Assembly (NCBI RefSeq): GCF_001708405.1
Contig: NZ_CP012418.1
Coordinates: 1,116,001 to 1,180,000, forward strand
Reading direction: 5' to 3'
Origin: Kangiella sediminilitoris
GTDB lineage: Bacteria > Pseudomonadota > Gammaproteobacteria > Enterobacterales > Kangiellaceae
DNA: 64,000 nucleotides
Shown here in pieces: positions 35,911 through 46,000 of the stretch (within the stretch, counting starts at the first letter, position 1; the number at the start of each line of letters is the position of its first letter). The notes beneath the pieces are model-generated. The model had not been told where the DNA came from, did no database searches, and saw nothing but the letters and a program-made list of their open reading frames with translations. The position numbers were made by a program, and so were the translations under genes.

Positions 35911-37181
35911 TTAGCGCTCTGAGCGACTCGACCAGTGATCACTCGGTTACGGCCAGACTCTTTAGCCTGGTAAAGTCGCCTGTCCGCTTCCTCTATCATG
36001 CTTCCTAAATCTCTCTCGAGTGTTGAATTAATGCCAATGCTTACCGTCACCTGTAATGTGTAGTCTTCTGCTCTTATAATTGTTTCTGAAATTTTCTGGC
36101 GAAGCTTTTCAAAGTACATATTCGCATGCTCAGCCGGCATGCCTGTCATATACATGCAGAACTCTTCACCTCCAAATCGGGCAACGATATCTGACTTACG
36201 TACCGATTTTTTTAAAATTTTAGCGACTTCTCTCAGTACCGCATCACCCACTGTATGCCCATAGGAGTCATTAACATCTTTAAATTTATCTATATCGATC
36301 ATAGCGCAGGTAACCGCAGCATTCTGGCGTACCATTGAGTCATGCATAGTATCGGTAACGTCGAAGAAGTGTCTACGGTTAGGGATGCCGGTTAAGTAAT
36401 CGTTACTAGCCGCTGTGGCAAGTTCTTGGTAAGTGTTTAGTCGATCCATATAAGAGTTAACTCTCAGGTAAAACTCCTCAGCCAAAAAGGATTGTTTGAT
36501 AATAAAGTCATCCGCTCCATGTTTAAGAAACGTTGCAGCCATAAGACTCTGACCTGCGCCTGATACGCCTAATATGGCCAGTTCCTGTTTACTGTATATA
36601 CGACGTAATTTCCTTGTAAGTTCACATCCATCCATACCCGGCATATGAAAGTCTGTGATAACCATTTTGACATCTTGGTGGTACTTGACGTAATCAAATG
36701 CATCCTTTGGGCTAGTAAAGTGAATCAGCTGGTATTGGTGTACCTGTAGCAAGGACTCGAGTACCTTTGCAGATGTTTTTGAGTCATCAACAATAACAAT
36801 TTTATTATTAGGATTCCTATCCAGTCGTTTGATAGTCTCGACTATTTCGTGAGCCACATGCTTATCATTCTTAATAAAGTAATCAATAATCTTTAGGCGC
36901 CAAAAATGCGTACGTAACTTTGCCGTAATATCACTGATAAGCACCATCGTAGGCACTTTGTGCTTTCTGAATAAGTCGACCGACTCACCATCGTTAGATT
37001 CTCTCAGACGATAACTGACTAAGCAGGCATGAATCGTGTTCTTGTCAATTCTTGACAAAATAATTCTTGCTTCATCCAGGCTGTTACAGGTCACGACACC
37101 AAAAGGGGTGTTGTCGATTATTTGCTTCTCTATGAGGGCGCAGAAAAACTTGCTGTCATCTACTATGATGATTTTCTTCAT
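35907..37181 (-). CDS. Response-regulator diguanylate cyclase with two receiver domains
   Basis: This 424-residue protein has the order REC-REC-GGDEF. In the first receiver (1-120) the acidic pocket VDDSK is kept, but the phospho-acceptor position is serine (LVSYRL, residue 56), so it should not be phosphorylated there. The second (about 125-245) has the normal aspartate in VITDFHMPGMDG. The GGDEF domain has the active motif GGEEF and an RKSD inhibitory site five residues before it, so it should make c-di-GMP under feedback control. The ATG at 37181 follows AAGGA; a TTG one codon upstream is less likely. No histidine kinase gene is adjacent. Confidence 0.93.
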   Translation of the reverse strand: MKKIIIVDDSKFFCALIEKQIIDNTPFGVVTCNSLDEARIILSRIDKNTIHACLVSYRLRESNDGESVDLFRKHKVPTMVLISDITAKLRTHFWRLKIIDYFIKNDKHVAHEIVETIKRLDRNPNNKIVIVDDSKTSAKVLESLLQVHQYQLIHFTSPKDAFDYVKYHQDVKMVITDFHMPGMDGCELTRKLRRIYSKQELAILGVSGAGQSLMAATFLKHGADDFIIKQSFLAEEFYLRVNSYMDRLNTYQELATAASNDYLTGIPNRRHFFDVTDTMHDSMVRQNAAVTCAMIDIDKFKDVNDSYGHTVGDAVLREVAKILKKSVRKSDIVARFGGEEFCMYMTGMPAEHANMYFEKLRQKISETIIRAEDYTLQVTVSIGINSTLERDLGSMIEEADRRLYQAKESGRNRVITGRVAQSAN

Positions 37182-37303
37182 CAATTAACGGTCCTTATTG
37201 TTATTACCCAAAGATTATAAAGCGACGTAACTGAGTATTCCTTAAACCGTGTTCGCTTTTGAGTATTTTTCATTAATGCTTACTTTCATATCGCCACAAT
37301 AGG

Positions 37304-37332
37304 TTTTTTTCATTTTTTTTCATTTTTTTTCA
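37304..37332. repeat. Three helically phased T-tracts (predicted curved DNA)
   Basis: T7-8 tracts are separated by CA, repeating every ten bases: positions 37304-37310, 37313-37320 and 37323-37330. In-phase A/T-tracts are the known signature of intrinsic DNA curvature. Confidence 0.8.
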
Positions 37333-37591
37333 GCTGAATTGTAAAATTTCAGCCAAAATTTGTCACTGGTTAGACCAAGGAATTGTATAGATATACGACA
37401 CAACATGTTGTAAAAAAGTTCATCACTTGTAAATTTGTGATGCGGTTTTCTTTTATTTTGAGAACTAGCAAGGTATTGATCGTTATTGTTTTTCTTCATT
37501 TATGCATTCCTCTATCGAGGATTCAATAATTCTCAAACCCTATCTTTGACACATCTCGACGTGTGTAAAAAGATCTTTTCAATCCCTTTAA

Positions 37592-37628
37592 ATCCAGTGA
37601 CTTAGGCCTATGACTGGGTCCCTTTTTG
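37592..37628 (+). terminator. Possible attenuator hairpin in the collagen-gene leader
   Basis: ATCCAGT pairs with ACTGGGT around a loop of about 14 bases and is followed by CCCTTTTTG. It lies about 190 bases before the collagen-like gene and downstream of a TTGACA box, so it could prematurely end its transcript. Confidence 0.35.
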
Positions 37629-37811
37629 TCTAATTTCTGGACAATAGACAGGTGATAAAACTCTTAATATATTGAATGCTGAATTACTAACTAATGCTTT
37701 TGTGCATTACAGCGTAATGGGTAAAGGATTGCCAACTTCAGCTTCGTCGTAATGGCTAAAGTCGCGCAAAAAACATGTTCAATAAAGGTATTCAGCGGAG
37801 GGATTTTCCCA

Positions 37812-40055
37812 ATGAAACGTTATCTAGGATTAACTGCGAAAACTGGGGCAGTGCTAGGGCTGCTCCTAAGTTCACAGTTAAGTATTGCAGGCCCCAAAAT
37901 TCATGAGGTTCAACCTTATCCTGCAGCAGAACCCACAAATCTAGTCATCTGGGGGACCGGGTTTGATGATCCAAGTATTTTCTTCGGTACGTATCCTGAT
38001 CCATTAGTGATCAGTGCAGATCAGAGCCCCTGCTCTGATATGGAGTTCAATCCAGCACCACCATTAGATCCAACTGATTTTGATTGTGTGGTTGTGGATC
38101 TTCCTTATGTAAATAATGGTGCTCCAGCAGTTCCATCAGGAGATTATTTATTAAAAATCGTAACTGAAGGAACAAATATTTGTGGAACAAAACCAAGTTC
38201 ATTGACCTTTGAATACATACCTTCAGATTGCTCAGGAGTAAATGCTCAAAATGTATTCTGTTCTGGCGATATGACTGGAGCGGTTGGGGCAACTAACGTT
38301 AGCCTATCCAATCAAGCTAGTAAATGGTCATTCCCAAGCCAGATATACCCTGGTGAATTGGTGACTTTTACTGCTAATCAACCATCAGCTAATGAACTTG
38401 CAATTAACCTGGATGAAGCTAACCTTCATCAGGGATTTGTTATTCACACTTCATGCTCACAACCCCTTCTTTTAGGAGATATATTCGGTAGTTTTGAGTT
38501 AGTTGATTATGTGGGCGATGATTCATCTCAAATTGAAGAAATTGACTTATATGATCTGACTCTTGGTGGAGTAGGTCCACAAGGTCCTGAAGGTCCTCAA
38601 GGCCCACAAGGTAAACAAGGTGAGCAGGGTGACCAGGGTCCTCAAGGTAAAGTAGGTCCTCAAGGTGAAGCTGGTGCTCAAGGTCCTCAGGGTAAAGTAG
38701 GTCCTCAAGGTGAAGCTGGTGCTCAAGGCCCTCAAGGTAAAGTAGGTCCTCAAGGGGAAACTGGTGACACAGGTGCCCAAGGTCCTCAGGGTAAAAAAGG
38801 TGATACTGGTGATACTGGTGCCCAAGGTCCTCAAGGTAAAGTAGGTCCTCAGGGTGAAACCGGTGCCCAAGGTCCTCAAGGTAAAGTAGGTCCTCAAGGG
38901 GATACTGGTGAAACAGGTGCCCAGGGTCCTCAAGGTAAGAAAGGTGACACTGGTGATACTGGTGCTCAAGGTCCTCAAGGTAAAGTAGGTCCTCAGGGTG
39001 AAACTGGTGCCCAGGGTCCTCAAGGTAAAGTAGGTCCTAAAGGTGATACTGGTGACACAGGTGCCCAGGGTCCTCAAGGTAAAAAAGGTGACACTGGTGA
39101 TACTGGTGCCCAAGGTCCTCAAGGTAAAGTAGGTCCTCAGGGTGAAACCGGTGCCCAAGGTCCTCAAGGTAAAGTAGGTCCTAAAGGTGATACTGGTGAC
39201 ACAGGTGCTCAAGGTCCTCAAGGTAAGAAAGGTGACACTGGTGATACTGGTGCTCAAGGTCCTCAAGGTAAAGTAGGTCCTCAGGGTGAAACAGGTGCCC
39301 AGGGTCCTCAAGGTAAAGCCGGTCCTCAGGGTGAAACAGGTGCCCAGGGTCCTCAAGGTAAAGTCGGTCCTCAAGGGGAAACTGGTGATACTGGTGCTCA
39401 AGGTCCTCAAGGTAAGATCGGTCCTAAAGGTGACCAGGGTGACCAAGGTCCTCAGGGTAAAGCCGGTCCTCAAGGGGAAACTGGTGCCCAGGGTCCTCAA
39501 GGTAAAGTAGGTCCTCAAGGTCTGCAAGGTCCTCAAGGTAAGAAAGGTGATACCGGTGACACAGGTGCCCAGGGTCCTCAAGGTAAAGTCGGTCCTCAGG
39601 GTGAAAAAGGTGACCCAGGGGCAGATGGAATCGGATCCAACCTAATGTGCTTCAGTACTGACCAAACTATTGGTAGCCAAGGTAAATTCATGGGCTTAGG
39701 TCAACAGGCAGGAGAGCACGATAGTGTAGGTGTTATCAGTCCGTTTGCCGAAGGAGCTGAGGTACTAACCCTGGTTGTTAAAGCTGCACAGGGCAATAAC
39801 CCTAACTCCGGTATAGCGATGCTCTACCATGACGACCCTAATGGAGCTCACGGTGGTGTACCTGTAGGTTCCTCACCAAATAATGAATGTATTTTAGCTG
39901 ACACTCCTGTAAAAAGTGTCTGTAAAATTACATTCGCCACTAATAACGACCTAGATGTGTTTGATAGCTTAAGTGTGTTTATTCAAACCACTGGTGGTGG
40001 TAGCTTCGAGGGTGGATCAGCGTGTATCTTGATCGACCCAGATGGAACTGAGTAA
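37812..40055 (+). CDS. Exported collagen-like protein with 117 Gly-X-Y triplets
   Basis: This 747-residue protein has a signal peptide ([20 protein letters not shown], ending SQLSIA). The N-terminal domain (about 30-254) starts like an IPT/TIG domain ([17 protein letters not shown]) and has many cysteines. Residues 255-605 are uninterrupted Gly-X-Y triplets dominated by GPQ, GKV, GDT, GAQ, GET and GKK. The C-terminal globular domain (about 606-747) has several cysteines and may nucleate trimers. A triple-helical surface or matrix fibre is expected. No sortase, lipobox or membrane anchor is visible. The ATG at 37812 follows GGAGGG; the frame is open 20 codons further without a ribosome binding site. 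A strong terminator follows. Confidence 0.93.
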   Translation: MKRYLGLTAKTGAVLGLLLSSQLSIAGPKIHEVQPYPAAEPTNLVIWGTGFDDPSIFFGTYPDPLVISADQSPCSDMEFNPAPPLDPTDFDCVVVDLPYVNNGAPAVPSGDYLLKIVTEGTNICGTKPSSLTFEYIPSDCSGVNAQNVFCSGDMTGAVGATNVSLSNQASKWSFPSQIYPGELVTFTANQPSANELAINLDEANLHQGFVIHTSCSQPLLLGDIFGSFELVDYVGDDSSQIEEIDLYDLTLGGVGPQGPEGPQGPQGKQGEQGDQGPQGKVGPQGEAGAQGPQGKVGPQGEAGAQGPQGKVGPQGETGDTGAQGPQGKKGDTGDTGAQGPQGKVGPQGETGAQGPQGKVGPQGDTGETGAQGPQGKKGDTGDTGAQGPQGKVGPQGETGAQGPQGKVGPKGDTGDTGAQGPQGKKGDTGDTGAQGPQGKVGPQGETGAQGPQGKVGPKGDTGDTGAQGPQGKKGDTGDTGAQGPQGKVGPQGETGAQGPQGKAGPQGETGAQGPQGKVGPQGETGDTGAQGPQGKIGPKGDQGDQGPQGKAGPQGETGAQGPQGKVGPQGLQGPQGKKGDTGDTGAQGPQGKVGPQGEKGDPGADGIGSNLMCFSTDQTIGSQGKFMGLGQQAGEHDSVGVISPFAEGAEVLTLVVKAAQGNNPNSGIAMLYHDDPNGAHGGVPVGSSPNNECILADTPVKSVCKITFATNNDLDVFDSLSVFIQTTGGGSFEGGSACILIDPDGTE
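38574..39626 (+). repeat. Gly-X-Y coding repeat with 144-bp higher-order units
   Basis: The stretch is 1053 bases of nine-base units coding 117 triplets. Superimposed is a 144-base (16-triplet) unit starting at 38790, 38934 and 39078, with a partial fourth at 39222; each starts at GGT-AA(A/G)-AAA. Units differ mostly at third codon positions. The array probably grew by unequal exchange or slippage. Confidence 0.9.
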
Positions 40056-40074
40056 GTCCCTCGCGTGAAGAAGG

Positions 40075-40102
40075 AAGGGCCCAGCTTTTGCTGGGCTTTT
40101 TC
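40075..40102 (+). terminator. Intrinsic terminator after the collagen-like gene
   Basis: GCCCAGC-TTTT-GCTGGGC followed by TTTTT, 20 bases after the stop codon. It separates the gene from the downstream LVIVD-repeat gene. Confidence 0.92.
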
Positions 40103-40182
40103 TCGTAGACTTACTTAAATAATAGTGCTATAGATAAATCGTTAGGCATGAATCATTTCTGAGTAATTAAGGTGGTTTGCAA

Positions 40183-42120
40183 ATGAGGGATATATTTGTG
40201 TTACTTCAAAGGGGCAAATTAAGCATACTTTTTATTTTGTTTCTATGTGGCTTCTTAATATGCTTTTCTCCAAACATAGCTTTTTCAAAAGCTTCTGAAA
40301 CTCCTGTTGCAAGTAGTGGCCCTTCCAGTATTGACCTGGCAATGTCCGGACGCTGGAATCAAGGCCCGGTATTCGCCAGTGCCGTCTCTGGTCATTACAT
40401 GTACTTTGGTTCGTCCGGTACTGTTCGTGTTGTAGAGGTTGAAAAAGATTCCAGCGGTAATGCAACGGCATGGCAGGAAGTGGCTTCTATTAGCACTGAC
40501 GGAGTAGTCAGAGATATGTTGATAGAAGGAGATTACCTCTACATAGCAGATGGTTCAGGTTGGATGCGGGTGATTAACGTCAGGAATCCTGCTAACCCAA
40601 AGCTAAGTGGAAAAGTTCGCCTGAATAGTGAAATCAAATCCATTCATTTTCATGATAATAATATTTATATCGCTGCAGGGTGGACCGGTATTCATATTAT
40701 TAATGTTTCTAATGCCGAAAAGCCTATTTTGGTGAACACCTATAAATCTGGTGGTTATGTGCTAGACATCGTTGTTGCCAAAAACACCGGCTTTATTGCC
40801 GCAGGTCAGGATCATGGTTTACAAATTGTAGATTTGGCAGACTTAAGCAATCCAAAGTTATTATCTTCTCATGAGATATCGGGTAGTGCCGCGGGTATAG
40901 ACTCTAACGGTGAATATGCATACGTTGTTAATATGGACGATGAAGAGCCAGGCTTGCATATTTTTGATGTAACCGTTCGAGAAAAGCCAGTAAAAATAGC
41001 CGTTCAGCCATTAATCTACGGTGCTGAAAGGGTTCGCCTGGAAGGTAATATGGTTTATGTTGCTGGAGTAGCCAATGACGCTGGTTTAATCGTAATAGAT
41101 GTATCTAACCCGGAAAAGCCTAAGAAAATGGGTTCCTGGTGGGACTCTACCTGTTCAGAATCAGTAACCATTGATAACCAAATTGCATACCTGGCTCATG
41201 GCGATCAAGGTTTGGAAATATTGGATGTTCGTGACCCAAACGATCCCTCTGTGATCAAGCATTTCTCAGCTGCCGGACGTGTCAGAGGGGTGGATACGCA
41301 GGGTCAGTTAGCTTTTGTAGCAAATGGCTATCGGGGTTTAAAGATCGTCGATGTATCTAATCATGCTAATCCTGTTGATTTATCTGAGCTCAAAACCTAT
41401 CGAGCACTTGATGTTGATGTGGCAGGACCTTTTGCTCATGTAGCCGATGACTGGGCGGGGTATAAACTCATAGACATCTCAAACCCTAAGGCGCCAAAAC
41501 TAGTTGCTGAACTAGATACTCCCGGCTATGCGGAAGACATATTCGTTCTTCAGAACATGGTCTACATTGCCGATGGAGAGGGGGGGCTGCGTATATTGGA
41601 TCTGTCGGATCCCTCTAGTCCAAAAGAGGTATCATCAGTACCAGTAGAAGGCGGTTATGCCTATGAAGTTTATGTGGCCGGTGATTTCGCATATTTAGCC
41701 GCAGGTGAGGCTGGTCTTTTAGAGATCAATGTTTCTAATCCTAAAAGGCCTATTGTTTATTCACAGTACAAACTGGATAACAAGAAATTTGAAGTTAGAG
41801 GAGTGGCCGTAGAGGGCTCTCGGGTCTATGTTGCGGGTGGTTATACTGGTATGACTATTCTAGATATTTCGATTCCTTCCGAGCTCCGGCTGGTGGGGCG
41901 ATTCGAAACTAAAAAACGCGCAAACAATGTTAGTGTGGTTAATAATAAGGCTTATCTCGTCGACTCAGATCACATTAGAGTAATTGATGTTTCGCAGCCA
42001 AGTTTGCCTAAGGAAATTGATGATCATCCTGTCCCGGCGAGCGCCGCTAAAATTCACAGCAGCCTGAAAGGCGTCTTTGTTGCCGGTATGGAGTCAGGAT
42101 TGCTGATATTTGAGCCTTGA
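40183..42120 (+). CDS. Exported LVIVD-repeat (beta-propeller-like) protein
   Basis: This 645-residue protein has a long signal peptide (hydrophobic core ILFILFLCGFLICF, likely cleavage near AFSKA). The mature part is built from about 13 repeats of roughly 43 residues. Each has the pattern of a hydrophobic strand, YIADG or YVAGG, then a G-(L/I)-x-I-(V/I/L)-D-(V/I/L)-S-(N/D)-P-x-x-P turn, for example GLKIVDVSNHANP and GLRILDLSDPSSP. This is the LVIVD repeat, predicted to form a beta-propeller on the cell surface or in the periplasm. The ATG at 40183 follows AAGGTGG; a TTG two codons upstream is less likely. Its neighbour is the collagen-like gene on the same strand. Confidence 0.9.
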   Translation: MRDIFVLLQRGKLSILFILFLCGFLICFSPNIAFSKASETPVASSGPSSIDLAMSGRWNQGPVFASAVSGHYMYFGSSGTVRVVEVEKDSSGNATAWQEVASISTDGVVRDMLIEGDYLYIADGSGWMRVINVRNPANPKLSGKVRLNSEIKSIHFHDNNIYIAAGWTGIHIINVSNAEKPILVNTYKSGGYVLDIVVAKNTGFIAAGQDHGLQIVDLADLSNPKLLSSHEISGSAAGIDSNGEYAYVVNMDDEEPGLHIFDVTVREKPVKIAVQPLIYGAERVRLEGNMVYVAGVANDAGLIVIDVSNPEKPKKMGSWWDSTCSESVTIDNQIAYLAHGDQGLEILDVRDPNDPSVIKHFSAAGRVRGVDTQGQLAFVANGYRGLKIVDVSNHANPVDLSELKTYRALDVDVAGPFAHVADDWAGYKLIDISNPKAPKLVAELDTPGYAEDIFVLQNMVYIADGEGGLRILDLSDPSSPKEVSSVPVEGGYAYEVYVAGDFAYLAAGEAGLLEINVSNPKRPIVYSQYKLDNKKFEVRGVAVEGSRVYVAGGYTGMTILDISIPSELRLVGRFETKKRANNVSVVNNKAYLVDSDHIRVIDVSQPSLPKEIDDHPVPASAAKIHSSLKGVFVAGMESGLLIFEP

Positions 42121-42146
42121 GTGAAATGATTGTAGAGGTGGTAGTA

Positions 42147-42167
42147 GGCTCACTGCTTTACTGAGCC
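42147..42167. terminator. Weak hairpin between convergent genes
   Basis: GGCTCA and TGAGCC pair around a nine-base loop between the LVIVD-repeat gene and cysZ. There is no T run on either side, so efficiency is doubtful. Confidence 0.35.
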
Positions 42168-42179
42168 CACGGCTTGCTA

Positions 42180-42965
42180 CTAATTGTCTGGTAAATGTTT
42201 TTGGCGATAGTTTTCGTACCATAACTGTGTAGCACCACAGACAGCGGCGGGCATGACCAGCAGATTCAGTATGGGGATCATAGTACATAACATGACCAGG
42301 CTACCAAAACCCAAAGTTCCACTGCGACTGGTTTGCAGTGTTTTAAGCATGTCGTCAAAAGCAATCTTGTGGTTATCCATAGGGTAATCGACGTATTGGA
42401 CCGACATCATCCAGGCGTTAAAAACAAACCAGATAATCGGGAATGCAATTGCACCAATTATAGGGACGAACAGTACTAATAAACACAATATTGCTCGGGG
42501 TATGTAATATTTGAGTTTTATCCATTCCCTCTTTAGAAGTCGGGGTGTATCTTTAATCAGGTCTTTGAAGCCTTGATCTTCAATTGGCTTATCGGTATGT
42601 CCCTCTTCAGCATGAAGTTTACGCTCGACAGCTTCAGCAAGAAGGCCATTAAACGGAGCCGCAATCCAATTTGCTAACATGGAGAAAAAGAAAAAAATGA
42701 AAAGTACTGCACCCACAATGACAATTGGCCAAATAAGCCAGGCTAAGGCTGTTCCTAGCCACTCCCAGGCCCCCCAGCTTGTTACTGTGTTTTCAACCCA
42801 GGCTGCCCAATAAGAAATTTGATTTATAAGGTAAATCAATGCGATAGTTAGAAAAACTAAATTAATACCTAAAGGAATAAAAACGTACCGTTTAATCCCT
42901 TTTTGTAGAAGCATACGGAAGCCGTTGGCTAAATAATGAGCACCTTCAAAACTATTTTGAGCCAT
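42180..42965 (-). CDS. cysZ: Sulfate transporter CysZ
   Basis: This 261-residue inner-membrane protein has the CysZ/EI24 pattern. It starts with GAHYLANGFRMLLQKGIKRY, has long hydrophobic segments (about 25-50, 65-100, 150-180, 210-240), and the conserved FPIIWFVFNAWMMSVQYVDYP. It supplies sulfate for cysteine synthesis. The gene lies beside, and divergent from, smc-zipA-ligA, as in many gammaproteobacteria. Confidence 0.95.
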   Translation of the reverse strand: MAQNSFEGAHYLANGFRMLLQKGIKRYVFIPLGINLVFLTIALIYLINQISYWAAWVENTVTSWGAWEWLGTALAWLIWPIVIVGAVLFIFFFFSMLANWIAAPFNGLLAEAVERKLHAEEGHTDKPIEDQGFKDLIKDTPRLLKREWIKLKYYIPRAILCLLVLFVPIIGAIAFPIIWFVFNAWMMSVQYVDYPMDNHKIAFDDMLKTLQTSRSGTLGFGSLVMLCTMIPILNLLVMPAAVCGATQLWYENYRQKHLPDN

Positions 42966-43099
42966 ACAATGTTTTTTTACACTTACTGTGTGCTAAATGA
43001 TGAAAAATAATTTACACTTAAACGCTTTAGATTGTAACCCTAAGAAATGTAACAGAGCCTTACAAACTCATTCCTAAGAGAATAAGACGTAAAAGATAA

Positions 43100-46000
43100 A
43101 TGCGATTAAAACAAATAAAATTAGCGGGATTTAAATCATTTGTTGATCCAACCACGGTTTCCTTTCCGAGTAATCTAACTTCGGTTGTTGGACCCAACGG
43201 TTGTGGTAAGTCTAACCTGATTGACGCGGTGCGCTGGGTGATGGGGGAGTCATCTGCTAAAAACCTCCGTGGTGATGCCATGACTGACGTCATCTTCAAT
43301 GGTTCAACAGGGCGAAAGCCAGTTGGTCAAGCTAGTATTGAGCTGGTGTTTGATAATTCCGATGGTACTGTTCAGGGTGAATACGCTAATTATAATGAGA
43401 TATCCGTTCGTCGTGTGGTTAATCGTGAGGCTCAGTCTTCCTATTTTTTAAATGGGACTCGTTGTCGTCGTAAAGACATCACCGATATATTTCTTGGAAC
43501 AGGTCTCGGACCAAGAAGTTATGCCATTATCGAGCAGGGCATGATTTCGAAACTCATTGAATCGAAACCTCACGAGCTAAGAATTTTCCTCGAAGAAGCT
43601 GCCGGTATCTCTAAATATAAAGAGCGTCGTAGAGAAACAGAAAATCGTATTCGTCATACGCGAGACAATCTTGACCGCCTTAACGATTTAAGAGAAGAGT
43701 TAGGGAAGCAGCTTTCTCATTTAAAGCGTCAGGCTACTTCTGCTGAACGTTACAAAGAATATAAAGCCCAGGAGAGGGAACTTAAAGCTCAACTGGCGGC
43801 TATTCGTTGGCATCAATACGACGAAAAGATTGAGTCGTTGGATGAGGCTATTCATAAAATGGAAACAGAAGTTGAGGCTAAGGTCGCTGACCAGCGTCAT
43901 TCTGATGCCGAAATTGAGAAGTCTCGAGAGCTTCATATTGAACTGACAGACGCACATAACGAAGTTCAGGGACGTTTTTATGGTATAGCTGCAGATATTG
44001 CTCGGCTCGAACAGGCCATTGAGCATGCACGTCAGCAAAAGTCACAGCTACTGGAAGATAAGACTCAGGTTGAAGCCTCTTTAGATAAACTTAGAGATCA
44101 ACTTAAATTTGATGAGTCTAAGCTTGAGGAGCTTATGACTGAGTTACTTCAAGCAGAGCCTGATCTTGAAATGAACTCTGAACAGGTTGAAGAACAGCAG
44201 CAACAGCTTAATGATCTTGAAGAAGATATGCGATTATGGCAGCAGGATTGGGATATTTTTAATCAGCAAGCCAGCGCTAATGCTCAAAAGACAGAAGTTG
44301 AAAAAACGCGAATCCAACATTTAGAGTCACATCTTTCTCGTCATCAAAAACGTCTAGAAGAAATTAAAGATGAGATCGGTCAGCAGCAGTCTGGTCCGAT
44401 GGAGTCTGAGCTAATGAAAGCTGCTCAGGAGCTTAGTATCGCTGAAGAACAGGCAGAAAAGCTTGAAGAAGAAGTGAGCCTCTCCGTTGAAAAAATTAAT
44501 GAAAGTCGGCAGCAGCAGCGCCAACATAACCAAAAGTTGGAAGAGACTCGAAGAGAGCTAAGGACTTTTGAGTCCAGAAAACTCTCCCTTGAAGCTAAGC
44601 AGAGCGCAGCTTTAGGCAGTGATAATGAGGATGCTGTGTCATGGATGGAGTCAAAAAATCTCAGTAATAACCTGCGTTTAGCTCAGAATCTTCAGGTTGA
44701 GTCTGGGTGGGAGATTGCTGCTGAAACAGTACTAGGCCAGTATCTTGAGGCTGTTGTTGTAGACTCTGTAGATGATTATGCCACCAGCCTCTCAGAGCTT
44801 GCCGCCGGATCCGTTCTTCTGGTTAATTCCGAGGCAACGTCTAAGTCTGAAGCTGGGAAGCTCTCTGATAAGGTTAAAGGGGCTGAGTCTCTGAATGGCA
44901 CCCTTAACCATGTCTTAATAAGCGATGACTTGCAGACGGCACTGGCTCAGCGAGCCCAGCTTGAGCCGCATGAGTCAGTTATAACAAAAGATGGAGTCTG
45001 GTTAGGTAAAGACTGGCTTAGAGTCTCGCGGCCTAGCGATAGCGAATCCGGCATTTTGGAGCGAGAAGCAGAGTTAAATGACTTATATCAGAAAATAGAG
45101 CAGCAGGAAGCTATATTAGAACAGCTCGAGCAAACTAAAGACCAGTTGTCAGAACAACTTGCTGAGCATGAAGAAACCTGGCAAACGAAACAGTCTCAGC
45201 TGGCGCAGGCTAACAAGAAACATAGTGAGCTAAGGGCTAGTGTTGGTACCCAGCAAGCTAAGTTAGAACAGGCTCAGAATCGCTTGGAGAGACTGAAAAA
45301 AGAGCAACAAAACATTATTGAGCAAGTTCATGATGATGAGGCTGCTCTTGCTAAAAGTCGTCAACTTATCGAGCAGCTCCTCGATGCAATGGAAAAGGAC
45401 AGTGACAAACGTGACTTATTGACGGCTCAAAGAGAGGAGCGACGCGCACAGCTTGAATCAAGACGTGCTCAAGCTCGAGAAGCAAAAGAGACAGAACAGA
45501 AACTAGCAATCAGAGTCAGTGCACTCAAAGCAGAAGTAAATTCTACTCGCTCAGGATTTGAGCGTGTGAACTCACAAATTGGAGAATTAACTTCAAGAAA
45601 GGTTGAGTTGGAAAATAGACTGAGTAGTGACAGTGACCCTACGGAAGAATATACAATAGAGCTTGAAGAAGCTTTAGAAAAGCGTCTCGTAGTTGAAGAA
45701 GAAATGAAGCAGGCGAGAAATAAATTGAGCGAAGTTGACGAAAAAGTTCGTAAACTTGAACGCCTACGGCATGAAGCAGAGCAGGGAGCACAAGGTGTTC
45801 GCTCTCGTCTGGAAAAATTACGCATGGACTGGCAAGAAGCCAAAACCAGACAGAACACCCAGTCTGATATTTTGAAGGAAGCTAAAAAAGATGTTGAAGA
45901 CGTGCTTGAATCGCTGCCTTCTGATGCTAATGAGCCAGATTGGTTGAAAGAGATAGATGAAGTCAGTGGACGTATTCAGCGACTGGGGGCCATTAACTTG

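Larger units (their letters stand above)
37182..37811. other. Long structured intergenic region before the collagen-like gene
   Basis: No gene is seen in these 630 bases. They hold phased T-tracts (37304-37332), palindrome CAACATGTTG (37401-37410), hairpin CATCAC-N10-GTGATG (37421-37442) followed by T-rich DNA, and TTGACA (37546-37551). Beyond those lie palindrome AAAAGATCTTTT (37568-37579) and a hairpin with a T run (37592-37628). The collagen gene's GGAGGG ribosome binding site is at its end. The promoters of both flanking genes should lie here. Confidence 0.6.

Noticed and set aside
37540-37811. A c-di-GMP (GEMM) riboswitch before the collagen-like gene
   Set aside because: A GGCCTA element and a late hairpin are present, but the conserved GEMM core strings and tetraloop-receptor arrangement were not found. 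A covariance-model scan would settle it.
38547-39581. A 344-codon open frame on the minus strand across the collagen repeat
   Set aside because: It is a by-product of the nine-base repeat. Its translation is a monotonous LRT/TFR-type repeat, with no ribosome binding site, and the plus frame has a signal peptide and globular ends.
38574-39626. A CRISPR array
   Set aside because: The repeats are contiguous nine-base coding units in frame with a protein. There are no unique spacers and no cas genes.
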